In this document: piece after piece, positions 1-9,634 of the stretch
Numbering within the stretch: position 1 is the stretch's first letter
Layout of the letters: every line of letters starts with the position of its first letter
DNA from: Thraustochytrium sp. TN22
Lineage: Eukaryota; Sar; Bigyra; Thraustochytrida; Thraustochytriidae
Length of the DNA: 64,000 bases
Direction: 5' to 3'
Assembly (NCBI GenBank): GCA_013306675.1
Contig: JABLUY010000116.1
Span: 1 to 64,000, forward strand
Position numbers and translations under genes: made by a program
Notes under the pieces: model-generated
Database searches by the model: none
The model's input: the letters and a program-made list of their open reading frames with translations, nothing else
What the model was told of the DNA's origin: nothing

Positions 1-172
1 GGCGGCGGCGGCGGCGGCGGCGGCGGCGGGCGCGGGCGGCGCGGGTGCGGCGGCGCGGCGGCGCGGCGGCGCGGCGGCGCGGCGGCGGCAGCGGCAGCGG
101 CAGCGTCGGGCGGCAGCAGGAGCGAAAGCGAGCGGCGGGTGGCGGCGCAGAGCCTGAGCGCGGGCAGGCACC
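1..172 (+). repeat. GGC-repeat leader upstream of DRG1
   Basis: Bases 1-30 are a perfect GGC triplet run, followed by GCGGC-rich sequence. The stretch forms the 5' leader of the GTPase gene starting at 173, whose ATG sits in a GGCACC context. The upstream gene boundary is outside the window. Confidence 0.6.
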
Positions 173-1494
173 ATGTCGGTCGTCCAGAAGATCGCGGAGA
201 TTGAGGCGGAGATGGCGCGTACGCAAAAGAACAAGGCGACCGCCAAGCACCTGGGCCTGCTCAAGGCGAAGCTGGCCAAGCTGCGCACGGAGCTGCTCAT
301 CGGCGGCAAGTCGGGCGGCGGCGGCGGCGGCGACGGCTTCGACGTGGCCAAGACGGGCGATACGCGCATCGGCTTCGTCGGGTTCCCGTCGGTGGGTAAG
401 TCGACGCTGCTGACCAAGATGACGGGCACCTTTTCCGAGGCGGCAAGCTACGAGTTCACCACGCTCGTGGCGACGCCCGGCCAGCTGCACTACAAGGGCG
501 CCAAAATCCAGATGATCGACCTGCCCGGTATTATCGAGGGTGCTAAGGATGGCAAGGGTCGCGGTCGTCAGGTCATTGCCACGGCGCGCACCTGCAACAT
601 GCTGTACATTGTGCTGGACGCGTCCAAGCCCATGACGCACAAGAAGCTGATTGAGAAGGAGCTCTACGGCTTCAACATCCGGCTCAACGCCAAGCCGCCC
701 GGCATGACGGTACGCAAGAAGGAAAAGGGTGGCATCGCCTTCACCAACACCATGAAGGACAAGCCGCGCAACCTCGACCTCGAGACCGTCACCACCATCC
801 TCAAGGAGTACAGGATTCACAACTGCGACGTCATCCTGCGCGAGGACTGCACCCCCGACCAGCTCATTGACGTGCTCGAGGGCAACATTGTCTACATGCC
901 CTGCATCTACGTGCTCAACAAGATCGTACGTTACCGCTAACCCTTGGCGAGCCCACACAATTCTTTGCTAACGCCGAGCGCTCTCGCAGGATGCGATCTC
1001 CATGGAGGAGCTCGAGCTGCTCAGCCAGGTGCCGCATTACGTGCCCATTAGCGCACAGGACGAGTGGAACTTTGACGAACTGCTCGAGACCACCTGGTCC
1101 ATGCTGCACATGATCCGTATCTACACGAAGCCAAAGGGCCAGGTACGTTTCCGACTACACACGCACAAGATGAAGACACACACAGACACACAGCGAGAGA
1201 GAGAGCGAGAGAGAGAAAGAGAGAAAGAGAGAAAGAGAGAGAAAGAGAAAAGACTGACACCATTCATTGCCCGGCCTCGCGCGACCACAGATCCCGGACC
1301 TCTCGGCGCCCGTCATTTTGCACAGCAAGAACCCGACCGTGGAGGCCTTTTGCCTGCGTCTGCACAAGAGCCTGGTCAAGGAGTTCAAGCACGCGCGCGT
1401 CTGGGGCAACAGCGTGCGCCACCAGCCGCAGATCGTCGGCCTCAACCACATTCTGCAGGACGAGGACGTTGTGCAGATCATCAAGAAGGTCTAA
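173..1494 (+). CDS. DRG1: Developmentally regulated GTP-binding protein DRG1/Rbg1
   Basis: A translation-associated OBG-family GTPase of the cytosol; in other eukaryotes it partners with DFRP1 and binds ribosomes. Three exons are inferred: 173-925, 990-1142 and 1291-1494, giving 369 residues against about 367 in human DRG1. Both introns start GTACG and end CAG. The N-terminal helix [18 protein letters not shown] is typical of the family. The P-loop GFPSVGKST is near residue 70, the Walker B motif [19 protein letters not shown] follows, and NKID spans the first splice junction (NKI before, D after). The end is the TGS domain, closing with [29 protein letters not shown] and IYTKPKGQ favour DRG1 over DRG2. 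Intron 2 holds a GA-rich microsatellite at about 1190-1253. The ATG at 173 is in a good context and no earlier start is needed. Confidence 0.95.
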
Positions 1495-2055
1495 AAAAAC
1501 AGCAAGGGTGAAGAGAAATGACATGCGCCGGTCCCGAGCCGGCCGAGCATGTAACCACCGGCCGGCCCGGGCGTTCGGCGCCTGAACAACCTCACATACA
1601 CACAAGGTACCGAGCTGCCCGGGCCCGTCGACTGCAGGAGAGCACTGGCAAGAGCACCCACCGCAGTACTTTGACAGCGAGTGCCCTTGCACTTGCCCGA
1701 CCTCTCGGCCCGCATCCTTTTATTGACCTTTGAGAAAGAGCACGCCGCACAAAGAAGCAAGAAAAGACAGCAAAAATGTCCGAATTACTTTCAAGCATTC
1801 CTTGTGGTGGATGCAATGCAGTTGTAGTCACGAAGATCAGACTCAGGTTCAGGGTCACTCTCTCAGGCTCAGGCACTGGCAGGCTCATGCTCATACTCAG
1901 GCTGAGCCAGGCAGACTCAGGCTGCCGTTGATCTTGGGGTCGAAGTTGACGGAGTACGCGGTGGCGCACACAGATTCACCGAGCACAACTTGAAGGCGTG
2001 CCAGCCGCTTCAATCAAGACAGCGCAAGCAAACTCGCTCGCGCTGCGTTGGCACG
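1495..2055. other. Intergenic region, DRG1 to the PH-like gene
   Basis: About 560 bases without a convincing gene. It holds an imperfect CTCAGG-type repeat at about 1845-1930, two copies of CACTGGCA (1643, 1874) and one AACTTGAA (1987-1994), which lies 61 bases before the next ATG. It probably contains the DRG1 3' UTR and the promoter of the gene at 2056. Confidence 0.5.
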
Positions 2056-4548
2056 ATGCAGGGCACCGAGCGCGCAGCGGCAGCGGCGCCGGCGCCGGCG
2101 CCGGCAGGGGCCGCCGCAGCCGCCGCAGCGACGGCCCCGGCCGCCGCGGCAACCTCGGGCGAGCCTCAGCAGGCTGCGACGCAGGCTGGTGGCGACGTGG
2201 CGCACGTGCAGGAGCAGCTGCAGAAGCAGGAGCAGGATGCGGAGCGAGCGGCGCCGACGCCGCGCTTCAGGCGCAGGATGCGGTCGTGGGACGCCTGGGA
2301 CCTGGATGGCTTTCCGTGGGAGCACGGCGGCGGCGAGGCGGTGGCCGGTGAGCGACGCGACGACCTCCAGCCGCTCTTTTCCGCAGACACGCTGCGCTCG
2401 CGCGTGGCGGAGCTGCAGGAGCTGCAGCGGCAGCAGCTCGCGCAGCAGCGGCTCGCACAACAGCAGCGGCAGCAGCAGCAAGAGCAGCAGCGGCAACCGC
2501 GGCCTTTGGAGCAGGGGCACCCGCGACGACGGTCGAGCGAGCCACGCAGCGAGACGCGCATCACCCTGGTCGGCGAGGACGACGAGAGGGAACCACTGAG
2601 CACGGATGTGGAGGACTGGTACGCGCAGCTGGAGACGGGCGTACGAGAGCTCTGGGCAAGTAGCAGTGCGTCGGCACGCAGCAGCGGCGGGCGCAGGCCG
2701 CTCCCGCAGGTGCAGGACGTTCGTGGCGCGTGGCAGGATCTTGTGCGTCTGCGCGCGGCGCTGCACATTGCGGCGGTGCGGCGGCGCGGCGCGCAAGGCG
2801 GCCTGAGTGTGCTGCAGCCCGAGGCGGCGCGGGTGCTGGGCGAGCTCGTCTTCGTGCTGCAGCGCTCGCACCGCGTGCGCCTGCACTTTCTGCAGGTCGT
2901 CGCGCACGCGGACCGCGGCGCGGCGCGGCAGCTCGTGCAGTGTCTCATGCACGGCGTCTTGCACCCACTGGCTGTCGCAGAGGACGTGGTGCTGGAGTGG
3001 GTGGCCCGCGTCTTGGTGGCCGCCTCTGCTGGCCGCCTGAGCAAGGCGACGGCATGGGAGGTGCTCACTGCGCTCGCGGCGCGCGAGGACTGTGGCCTGG
3101 CCGGGCAGCAGGGCCCGCGCGCGCTGCTGGCCGAGGCGCGCGACTGGGCGCCCGCCGAGTGGGTGCTGCGTGCGCCGGCGCCCGTGCGGCGTGCCGCGCA
3201 GCTCGTGGCGGCCACCAGCCTCGAGACCGGCATCTCCGCAGACCGCTTCCTGGTGGAGGCCTGGCTCGTGCCGCGCCTCGTGGCGCTGGACCGCCGCCAG
3301 GCAGCCGCCGACGTAAGTCGCGAGGGCCTCCCGGCCGGGGCCATTCGCGCTGTTCTTGACACACCCGTGTCGGCGGCCGAACACTACGAGCGCGGCGACC
3401 TGTGCGGGTTGGTGCCACTGCGCGGCGACGAGGCCGGCTCGCTGGCGCTCGCCACCGTGCTCTTTGGTGCCGCGGCCGCCGAGGACCTGCGCACGGCGGC
3501 GCCTGAGTCGGCGCTCGCGCGTATTGGACTCTGCGCGCACAAGCTGCGCAGCACGGACTTTAGCCCACAGATCGACAGGGCCACCTGGTATGCGGTGCCG
3601 CTGCAGGATTATCGCGCCCACCGCCTGGCGCGCGGCGATTCGGACAAGGTCGCCTGGGCGTACATGCGCATCAACGCCCTGCGCAACCTGACTATGCGCG
3701 TCGAGGAGACGCTGGCGCGCGAGGCGCTGCTCGCCGGGGATGGGACCACGGCGTTGCGCACGCGCTGCCGCGAGATGGCTGCCCTCGCCGACGAGCTGCG
3801 CCTCTCGCGTGGCGAAGTCAGTCTGCTCTGGGACTTTGTGGATCAAATCCGCGAGGGCCTCGCCTTCTTGCGCCGCCAGGGTCGCGCCATGTCCAGCGAA
3901 GAGGCTGCCGCGATCTTCGGTGTCGAAGACGAGGACAGCACCAAGGCCATCACCCATCTCGGCGCCGCCAACCGCGGCAGGGAGGACGGGGAGGACGGGG
4001 AGGACGGGGAGGAGGAAGAGCAGAAGGACAAGAACAGTCTGCGCGGCCCGCCGACGCGCCGGCCGCCGCCGCCCGAGCCGTCCCCGGGCGCAGAGCGCGC
4101 CAACGAGGGCGCGCTCGGCGACGCCGTGGCCGCGCTCAAGGCGCCCTGCGCCATGCTGGACCTCCTCCTGCTCCCCGAGGACGACGGCGCCATGGCACCT
4201 CGTGCCTGCACCTACGAGCTCAGCAGCGACGAGACCTTTGTGAGCATCCGCAGTGACGTTGACTTTGACGTACACGAGTCGCTCCCGCTCGACGCGATCG
4301 AGCACGTCGACATGGGCCTCTCTCCCGCAGCGGTACGCGCCGGTCTCGCCTTGGACGCAACTTCGCGCGCCGGCTCCCTCTTTCTCGAGTTCCGCGGGGG
4401 CACAACGCTGCAGCTCGTCGCACCCTCCGAGGCCACTGCGTTGACGTGGACCTTTGCGCTCCAGCATCTCGCGCCCGCCTGCCCCAAGGACCTCACAGCG
4501 CAACAGTATCGCCACATGGTCCGTGCCATGGACCGTCGTCGTAGCTAG
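2056..4548 (+). CDS. Unknown protein with Gln-rich coil and C-terminal PH-like domain
   Basis: 830 residues from the ATG at 2056; the open frame extends further upstream but has only a TTG at 1990. The N-terminus is Ala/Pro-rich low complexity. A Gln/Arg-rich coiled coil lies near residues 120-165, with runs such as QQRLAQQQRQQQQEQQ. A mostly helical middle section has no motif I recognise. An acidic linker (GEDGEDGEDGEEEE) and a Pro-rich stretch precede a C-terminal segment of about 110 residues. That segment reads like a PH fold: ESLPLDAIEHVDMG, then LFLEFRGGTTLQLVAPSEA, then a final helix. The order of its elements resembles the C-terminal PH domain of ELMO/CED-12 proteins, but I see no ELMO domain. 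A membrane- or Rho-related role would be guesswork. It is intronless. Confidence 0.75.
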   Translation: MQGTERAAAAAPAPAPAGAAAAAAATAPAAAATSGEPQQAATQAGGDVAHVQEQLQKQEQDAERAAPTPRFRRRMRSWDAWDLDGFPWEHGGGEAVAGERRDDLQPLFSADTLRSRVAELQELQRQQLAQQRLAQQQRQQQQEQQRQPRPLEQGHPRRRSSEPRSETRITLVGEDDEREPLSTDVEDWYAQLETGVRELWASSSASARSSGGRRPLPQVQDVRGAWQDLVRLRAALHIAAVRRRGAQGGLSVLQPEAARVLGELVFVLQRSHRVRLHFLQVVAHADRGAARQLVQCLMHGVLHPLAVAEDVVLEWVARVLVAASAGRLSKATAWEVLTALAAREDCGLAGQQGPRALLAEARDWAPAEWVLRAPAPVRRAAQLVAATSLETGISADRFLVEAWLVPRLVALDRRQAAADVSREGLPAGAIRAVLDTPVSAAEHYERGDLCGLVPLRGDEAGSLALATVLFGAAAAEDLRTAAPESALARIGLCAHKLRSTDFSPQIDRATWYAVPLQDYRAHRLARGDSDKVAWAYMRINALRNLTMRVEETLAREALLAGDGTTALRTRCREMAALADELRLSRGEVSLLWDFVDQIREGLAFLRRQGRAMSSEEAAAIFGVEDEDSTKAITHLGAANRGREDGEDGEDGEEEEQKDKNSLRGPPTRRPPPPEPSPGAERANEGALGDAVAALKAPCAMLDLLLLPEDDGAMAPRACTYELSSDETFVSIRSDVDFDVHESLPLDAIEHVDMGLSPAAVRAGLALDATSRAGSLFLEFRGGTTLQLVAPSEATALTWTFALQHLAPACPKDLTAQQYRHMVRAMDRRRS

Positions 4549-5075
4549 CTAGGCTAGGCCATGAAGGGCACTTGTGACCCACCGAGCAGCTTTCACCGAG
4601 CAGCTTTCGCCTCAAGAACATGACGGCCGATGACTCACAACAAGACCTTGGTTGTGCTTGAACTCCGGCCGCAGCGGAGCGCCACACACAAAGCAACAGG
4701 AAAGGACACTTGTGCAGCCAGCAAAAGCGAAGGAGCATTCACCGTCAGCGCGAAAGCTGCAAATGTAAGCCTCTCCGCCCTCGCTGCTGTTGATTCGCTT
4801 CGTGGCCACCCTGGTGGTGACCGACTCAGGGAGGCCCGGGTCCGCCTTGGGAACTCGGCGCTTCTCTCTCTCGCTCTCTTGATAGCGAAGTGGAGAGGCA
4901 GTGGCGGCGTGAGGCACGCAGAGTCCGAGCTCACGCCGCGTCGCACGGCCGGCGGGAGCAGCGCGAGCAGGCAGGCAGGCAGGCAGGCGGGCAGGTCGGC
5001 CGAGCGCGTGCCGCAGGTGCAGACGCCCCCCGAGCGAGCGAGCGAGCGAGCTAGCGTGCTGGCAAGCGAGGCAAA
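4549..5075. other. Intergenic region upstream of riboflavin synthase
   Basis: No gene seen. It contains a 14-bp direct duplication (CACCGAGCAGCTTT twice, about 4579-4606), a GCAG tetranucleotide run at about 4966-4995 and a GAGC run at about 5031-5052. The last ends just before the ATG at 5076, so it is probably in the transcribed leader. Confidence 0.5.
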
Positions 5076-5798
5076 ATGTTCACCGGCATCGTGGAGGAGA
5101 TGGGCGAGGTGGTGAGCATGGCGCTCGAGGACGGGCTGACGCTCTGGGACGGGTCCAAGGGCGAGGGCTACGTGCTGGTGGTCAAGTGCGCGGTGGCGCT
5201 GGACGGGTGCTACCTGGGCGCCTCGATCGCGATCAACGGAGTGTGCCTGACGGCGACGGCCTTCGACGATAGCACGGTGAGCTTTGGCGTGGCGCCCGAG
5301 ACGATTCGTCGCACGAATTTGTTGCAGCTCAAGGAGGGCGACCCGGTGAACGTGGAGCGCGCGGCGAAGATGAACGACCGCAACTCAGGCCACTACGTGC
5401 AGGGCCACGTGGACGGGACGGGCGAGATCGTGGAGAAGCGGCGCGACGGCGAGTCGCTGTGGATCACCGTCAAGGTGACGGGCGAGATGCTCGGCTCCAT
5501 CGTGCACAAGGGCTTCATTGCGGTGGACGGGACCTCACTGACGGTGTGCGACGTGGACGCGGCCGCAAGCACCTTCAACTTCATGCTCGTGGCCCACACG
5601 CAGACGGCGGTGATTGTCCCGTTGAAGGAGGTGGGCGACCTGGTGAACCTGGAGCTGGATGTCATGGGCAAGTTCGTGCAGCAATCGATGCGCGTGCTGA
5701 CGGACCGCGTGGCGCAGCTGGAGACGCGCGTTGCGGACCAGCTGGAAGGGATCATGGAGCGCCTCGCGAGACTGGAGGCGGCCAGCTCGAAGCCATGA
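5076..5798 (+). CDS. RIB5: Riboflavin synthase, alpha chain
   Basis: Converts two 6,7-dimethyl-8-ribityllumazines into riboflavin and a pyrimidinedione, the last step of vitamin B2 synthesis. 240 residues. It starts with the diagnostic MFTGIVEEMGEV and has two lumazine-binding repeats. The first contains INGVCLTATAF, the second VDGTSLTVCDV, joined by NSGHYVQGHVDGTGEI. The second repeat closes with GDLVNLELDVMGKFVQQ, the usual family end. After it comes an extra tail of about 35 residues with heptad-like spacing (RVAQLETRVADQLEGIMERL), predicted to be a coiled coil. That tail may help hold the trimer, which in bacteria uses a C-terminal helix. Intronless, with a purine-rich leader. The identification is secure. 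Confidence 0.96.
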   Translation: MFTGIVEEMGEVVSMALEDGLTLWDGSKGEGYVLVVKCAVALDGCYLGASIAINGVCLTATAFDDSTVSFGVAPETIRRTNLLQLKEGDPVNVERAAKMNDRNSGHYVQGHVDGTGEIVEKRRDGESLWITVKVTGEMLGSIVHKGFIAVDGTSLTVCDVDAAASTFNFMLVAHTQTAVIVPLKEVGDLVNLELDVMGKFVQQSMRVLTDRVAQLETRVADQLEGIMERLARLEAASSKP

Positions 5799-5942
5799 GA
5801 CCAAGCAAGACTAAGCAAGAGCAAGCGAGAGCAAGCGAGAGCCGTGTGTTGCAGAAAACGAGGATGCAACCAAGTTTGCATGAGATGGAGAATGTCCGTC
5901 CGTCAGTTTCAGCTTTTCCTTTCCACCTCAGCTCCCCGCGCT

Positions 5943-7508
5943 CTACTGAAAGTAGCTGGACTTGACACGTGCAGGGTTCTGCTCCTTGCGGCGCGCCTGT
6001 GCCTCCTGGAGCACGGTGCGCGCATGCGGCTTGAACGAGCGCTTGACAAGCTCGTAGACGGCCGTGTCTTGCTCGATGGCACGGAAGCGGTCGGTGTTGA
6101 GCTTGGCCTCTGCGGGCGTCATACGCGTGGACACCTCATTCTTGGCGGCCTGCTTCTCCGCAACCTGGCGGTCGAGCGCCGTGCGCAGCTCCTCTGCACG
6201 GTCGAGGAGACGCTGCTTGTACTCGGCGTCGATCCTGGCCTGCTCGGCGGCGAGCGCCTTGGCCTCTTTGGCGGACTCGTGGAACTCGCGGCGCTCCTCG
6301 CGTTTGGCCTCCTCCCGAGCATCGATGAGGCCGCGGTTGATGCGCTGCGCCTCGCTGAGCTCGTGGCGCTGGCGCTCCGCAAGCCGCTTGGCGCGCTCTT
6401 GGTCGGCGGCGCGGCGTTCCCGCTGCACGCGGTCGATGCGCTCCTGGTCAGCGACCTCGCGCGCGCGCGCGTCGGCAGTGGCGAGCAGAAACTGCTCCTG
6501 GTTCGAGGAGGCCCTTTGCTTGAGGCTCTCCAGGTGACGCACGCGCGCCTGCTCCTCCCGCTCGAGCTTGGCGGCGTACTCCTTGCTGCGCTGGATGTCT
6601 TCCTCCCAGCTGCGCTGCTTCTCCTCTTCGCGTAGCTTGCGCTGGACCTCGAGCTCGCGCGTGAAGGCGGAGTAGGCCTCCTGCTCGCGAGCAATGCGGT
6701 CCCGCCTGCGCTGCTCCTCAGCGGCGAGGGCCGCCTTGATGCGTTGCAGCTCCTCGGCCTCCTCGCGCTCCTTGAGCGCCTTGGCGCGGCGCTCAGCCTC
6801 GCGCCGCGCCGCCAGCTGCTTCTCGCGGAGGGCCTTGTCCTGCTGGAAGCGCTCCTGCTCGCGCTGCTTCTTCTCCTGCACCTCGCGCTCGTACGCGCGG
6901 GCGTCCGCGAAGAGCTGCTCGCCGTACGCTTCGGCCTCCTTGCGCTCGCGCTCGCGCCGCGCCTGCACCTCCTCCACCTGGCGGTCCAGGACTTCCTTGG
7001 TGTGCTTGAGGTTCGCCACCTGGTCGCGGCGCCGCTGCTGCGCGTCCACCGTGTGCTTGACGCGGTCGTATTCCATGAGCGTCTGAAAGTCGTCCTGCGG
7101 CAGGCCGCCGCCGTTCCGTGGCGCAGCCGAGGACGCGGCGGCAGCGCTGGTCCCGGCGACGGCCGCGACACCAGCCGCGACGGTGGGCGACCTCGTGCGC
7201 GCCGACGGCTCGCTGGGGCGCGTGTTGAAGGCCGCCACAGCGCGCGCGCGCACGCGGTCCTCCAGCTCGCGCAGATGCGCCTCGCTCACCTTGACACGGT
7301 TGCACTTGCGGAAGACCGCCTCGACCTCATTTTTCACGTCCGCCTCGAAGGCCGCACGCGCCTGCACCGCTGACCTCGGCGGCGCGTACGCGTCCATCAG
7401 CTTGGCGCGCATCTCCGCGCCCAGCTGCTCCCGCTCTCGGGCCACCGTCCCGTCCTTGGACGCCGCCAGCAGCTTGCCCAGCTGCGCGCGCTTGCGCGGG
7501 TCCGCCAT
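5943..7508 (-). CDS. Long coiled-coil protein, trichohyalin/plectin-homology-like
   Basis: 521 residues from the ATG at 7508; the frame stays open upstream only through repeat DNA. The N-terminal 130 residues are mixed helix with an Ala-rich linker. Residues from about 150 to 480 are almost continuous charged coiled coil (Arg, Glu, Gln, Ala), with motifs such as REKQLAARREAERRAKALKE. The C-terminus is less charged and ends VKSSYFQ. Composition and length resemble trichohyalin-plectin-homology proteins of the axoneme (CFAP45, CFAP53, MNS1 group), which would suit an organism with flagellate zoospores. Low-complexity coils give false matches easily, so the family is only suggested. It converges on riboflavin synthase with about 144 bases between stops and shares a divergent spacer with the reticulon gene. 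Confidence 0.75.
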   Translation of the reverse strand: MADPRKRAQLGKLLAASKDGTVAREREQLGAEMRAKLMDAYAPPRSAVQARAAFEADVKNEVEAVFRKCNRVKVSEAHLRELEDRVRARAVAAFNTRPSEPSARTRSPTVAAGVAAVAGTSAAAASSAAPRNGGGLPQDDFQTLMEYDRVKHTVDAQQRRRDQVANLKHTKEVLDRQVEEVQARRERERKEAEAYGEQLFADARAYEREVQEKKQREQERFQQDKALREKQLAARREAERRAKALKEREEAEELQRIKAALAAEEQRRRDRIAREQEAYSAFTRELEVQRKLREEEKQRSWEEDIQRSKEYAAKLEREEQARVRHLESLKQRASSNQEQFLLATADARAREVADQERIDRVQRERRAADQERAKRLAERQRHELSEAQRINRGLIDAREEAKREERREFHESAKEAKALAAEQARIDAEYKQRLLDRAEELRTALDRQVAEKQAAKNEVSTRMTPAEAKLNTDRFRAIEQDTAVYELVKRSFKPHARTVLQEAQARRKEQNPARVKSSYFQ

Positions 7509-7526
7509 CTTCTCCTCGCGCGCGGA

Positions 7527-7668
7527 CGAGAGCGAGAGCGAGAACGAGAGCGAGAGCGAGAGCGAGAGCGAGAGCGAGAGCGAGAGCGAGAGCGAGAGCG
7601 AGAGCGAGAGCGAGAGCGAGAGAGCGAGAGCGAGCGAGCGAGAACGAGAGAGCGAGAGCGAGAGAGAC
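7527..7668. repeat. GAGCGA hexanucleotide microsatellite
   Basis: A nearly perfect (GAGCGA)n tract of about 140 bases lying 19 bases outside the ATG of the coiled-coil gene. In the sense of that gene it is a CT-rich leader. Confidence 0.9.
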
Positions 7669-8340
7669 GCGCCCTCTGCGCTTGCCTGCCTGCCTCCCAG
7701 TGCGTGCAGGCCACAGGCCGCCTTGGTCGTGTCAGCCCCGCGCACGTGCCGCCGCCGCCTCGACCTCCGTCGCCGCCACGACCCCGCGCGCCTGTCCTGC
7801 CCTGCAAGACAGACAGGAAAATCCTCCGCGCACCCCTGCACACCCCAACGGCTCCTAGCACTCTGTGGGTGCATTCCCCACGTCCTCCCCGCTCGCTCCT
7901 GTTCCCGTCCCTTCCTTCGGCGAATCCTCCTCCCAGTGGCGTCCCCCTCTCGCCGGCGGCTCCCGGACTCCCCCCGCACCCCCTCCCCCCTCCACCCCCC
8001 GTGTCGCATTTCCCCGGCGTATTTCCCCGGCGGGCCCCGCGGCTGGGTGGAGCGCGCAAGGTAGACACGGAAGCGAACACGCGCGGGCGCGCGGCGGTGC
8101 TGGGTGGCGCGCGCAATGCGAACATGAGGCGCGCGCAAGCAGGCGCCAGTGTCGACGAAGGCGGGCGGCTGCCCAGGGCGAGGAGGCGGGCTGCCGCTGC
8201 CGCCTGCCTGCTGCGCCGCCGCTGCCTGGCGCGGCGCGCGAGGCGCGGCAGCTCGCCAACCACAGGCTTCTCTCCGCGGCAGGGTAGGTGCGCGGCGGCG
8301 GCGGCGGCGCGGCGCGGCGGCGGGCGCGGCGGCCGGCGCG
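7669..8340. promoter_or_regulatory. Divergent spacer, coiled-coil gene and reticulon
   Basis: About 670 bases between a minus-strand and a plus-strand start. It is C-rich on the plus strand around 7900-8030 and very GC-rich near 8290-8340. No gene or known promoter element is recognised; the position implies shared or back-to-back promoters. Confidence 0.45.
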
Positions 8341-9201
8341 ATGGCGCGGCGCGAGGCGGCGGACGCGCAGGGCGCGGCGGGCGCGGGCGAGGACGGCGAG
8401 ACGGTGTGGGTGGTGCGGCACACGCGCGCCGTGCAGCGGCAGCCGGGCCGCCGCAAGCAGCGCGCGGACTACAAGATCGAGGAGCGCGACGACGTGCAGT
8501 TCGAGGGGGACGGCGGCGAGGAGGAGGAGGAGGAGGAGGGGGAGGTCCTCGTCGAGGAGGAGGAGGACGCGGACGACGATGACCCCGAGCTGTACGTGCG
8601 GCACCAGATGTACAACCTGGCGACCTGGGAGGAGCCCGCGTTCTCCTCGCTGGGGCTCAGCATGGTCGTGCTCGTGTACGGCCTGGTGCACTACTCGGAG
8701 TACTCGTTGCTGACGCTCTTGAGCTTCATGGTGCTCTTCCAGCTCACGCTGAGCGTGGTGGCCGTGCACTTTACGCCGGTGCTGCGCGACGCCAAGCTCG
8801 TGGGTCGCACCTTTACGGCCGAGAAGTTCATTGAGCAGCGTCGCCTTGTGCCGGGCAGCGAGATCGAGAAGCTTTCCAGGGGCATGGGCATGATCGCTGG
8901 CACCATCTCGGACACCCTGGACCAGATCATGTTCGACGAGACCGACCTGCGCCTTGTTGCGGCTCTAGTCCTCACCCTCGTGGCGACCATGGTTTTGAAC
9001 CTCAATTACGGCCTGCCTACGCTTCTGGCAGGAGTCGGCGTGCTCTTCTTTACGCTCCCTCCACTGTATGGCGCAAACCAGGAGTACTTCGACGACATCT
9101 TTGCGGATTTCTTCGCGTCACGCCGCCGCAGCTATCGGGACGACGATTATGGGGACGACCTCGATGATGACGACGATGAGGAATTCGATGACGACCAGTG
9201 A
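8341..9201 (+). CDS. Reticulon-like ER membrane-shaping protein
   Basis: 286 residues. An acidic N-terminus (a Glu run near residues 60-70, then DADDDDP) precedes a reticulon homology domain. WEEPAFSSLGLSMVVLVYGL matches the family opening with Trp and Pro before the first hydrophobic hairpin. A charged loop of about 70 residues follows (LVGRTFTAEKFIEQ to MFDETDLR), then a second long hydrophobic stretch (LVAALVLTLVATMVLNLNYG), closing with PPLYGANQEYFDDIF. Each hydrophobic region is about 35-40 residues, long enough for a hairpin that curves ER tubules. The C-terminal tail is strongly Asp-rich and has no dilysine retrieval signal. It is intronless and starts in a GCGCGATGGC context. Confidence 0.85.
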   Translation: MARREAADAQGAAGAGEDGETVWVVRHTRAVQRQPGRRKQRADYKIEERDDVQFEGDGGEEEEEEEGEVLVEEEEDADDDDPELYVRHQMYNLATWEEPAFSSLGLSMVVLVYGLVHYSEYSLLTLLSFMVLFQLTLSVVAVHFTPVLRDAKLVGRTFTAEKFIEQRRLVPGSEIEKLSRGMGMIAGTISDTLDQIMFDETDLRLVAALVLTLVATMVLNLNYGLPTLLAGVGVLFFTLPPLYGANQEYFDDIFADFFASRRRSYRDDDYGDDLDDDDDEEFDDDQ

Positions 9202-9634
9202 CAGCGTGCACACGCTGCGTTTCGTTCCATTCCGCTCTGTTTGACCACAACCAATGATCATCACATCACAACTGTTTGCTCTTTTTTTGTTTCTGGTGTG
9301 TGGCGCACACGAGTCTGTCTTCTCTCATCACCTCAGAGGCTCAGCAGCCTCCAACTTGAGTGTCCTACTCCGTCCGAACGGTGACATTTCCTTGCACACG
9401 TGGCACAACAGGGCGCAAAGTCATCATTACACGGTTAAAACGCAAAGTCAATTCGTCAAGAGGTTCGTCGTGAGGTTCGTCACATCTCGCTGTCCATTCG
9501 TTGTCAGCTTGTGGCGGCACAGCTTGCTTGCGTGCAGCTTGAGGAGCGCTCCACTCCCGTTTCAAAGGCGCGGACTTGCTCCTGGAGATCCCCCCCCCTT
9601 CACCCTCCTCTCTAGCTAGATGAAGATGCTGAAC
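9202..9634. other. Convergent 3' region, reticulon and SPC2
   Basis: 433 bases, less GC-rich than the genes. It is probably both 3' UTRs. A frame of 121 codons from 9254 begins with a hydrophobic stretch but is not convincing as a gene. Confidence 0.5.

Noticed and set aside
2014-4515. An 833-codon minus-strand open frame opposite the PH-like gene
   Set aside because: Same cause: GC-driven absence of stops, Arg/Leu/His-rich noise, and no domain.
9254-9619. A 121-codon frame starting with a signal-peptide-like stretch
   Set aside because: It sits in the convergent 3' region of two genes, in a less GC-rich stretch. The rest of the chain has no folded-domain pattern or conserved motif.
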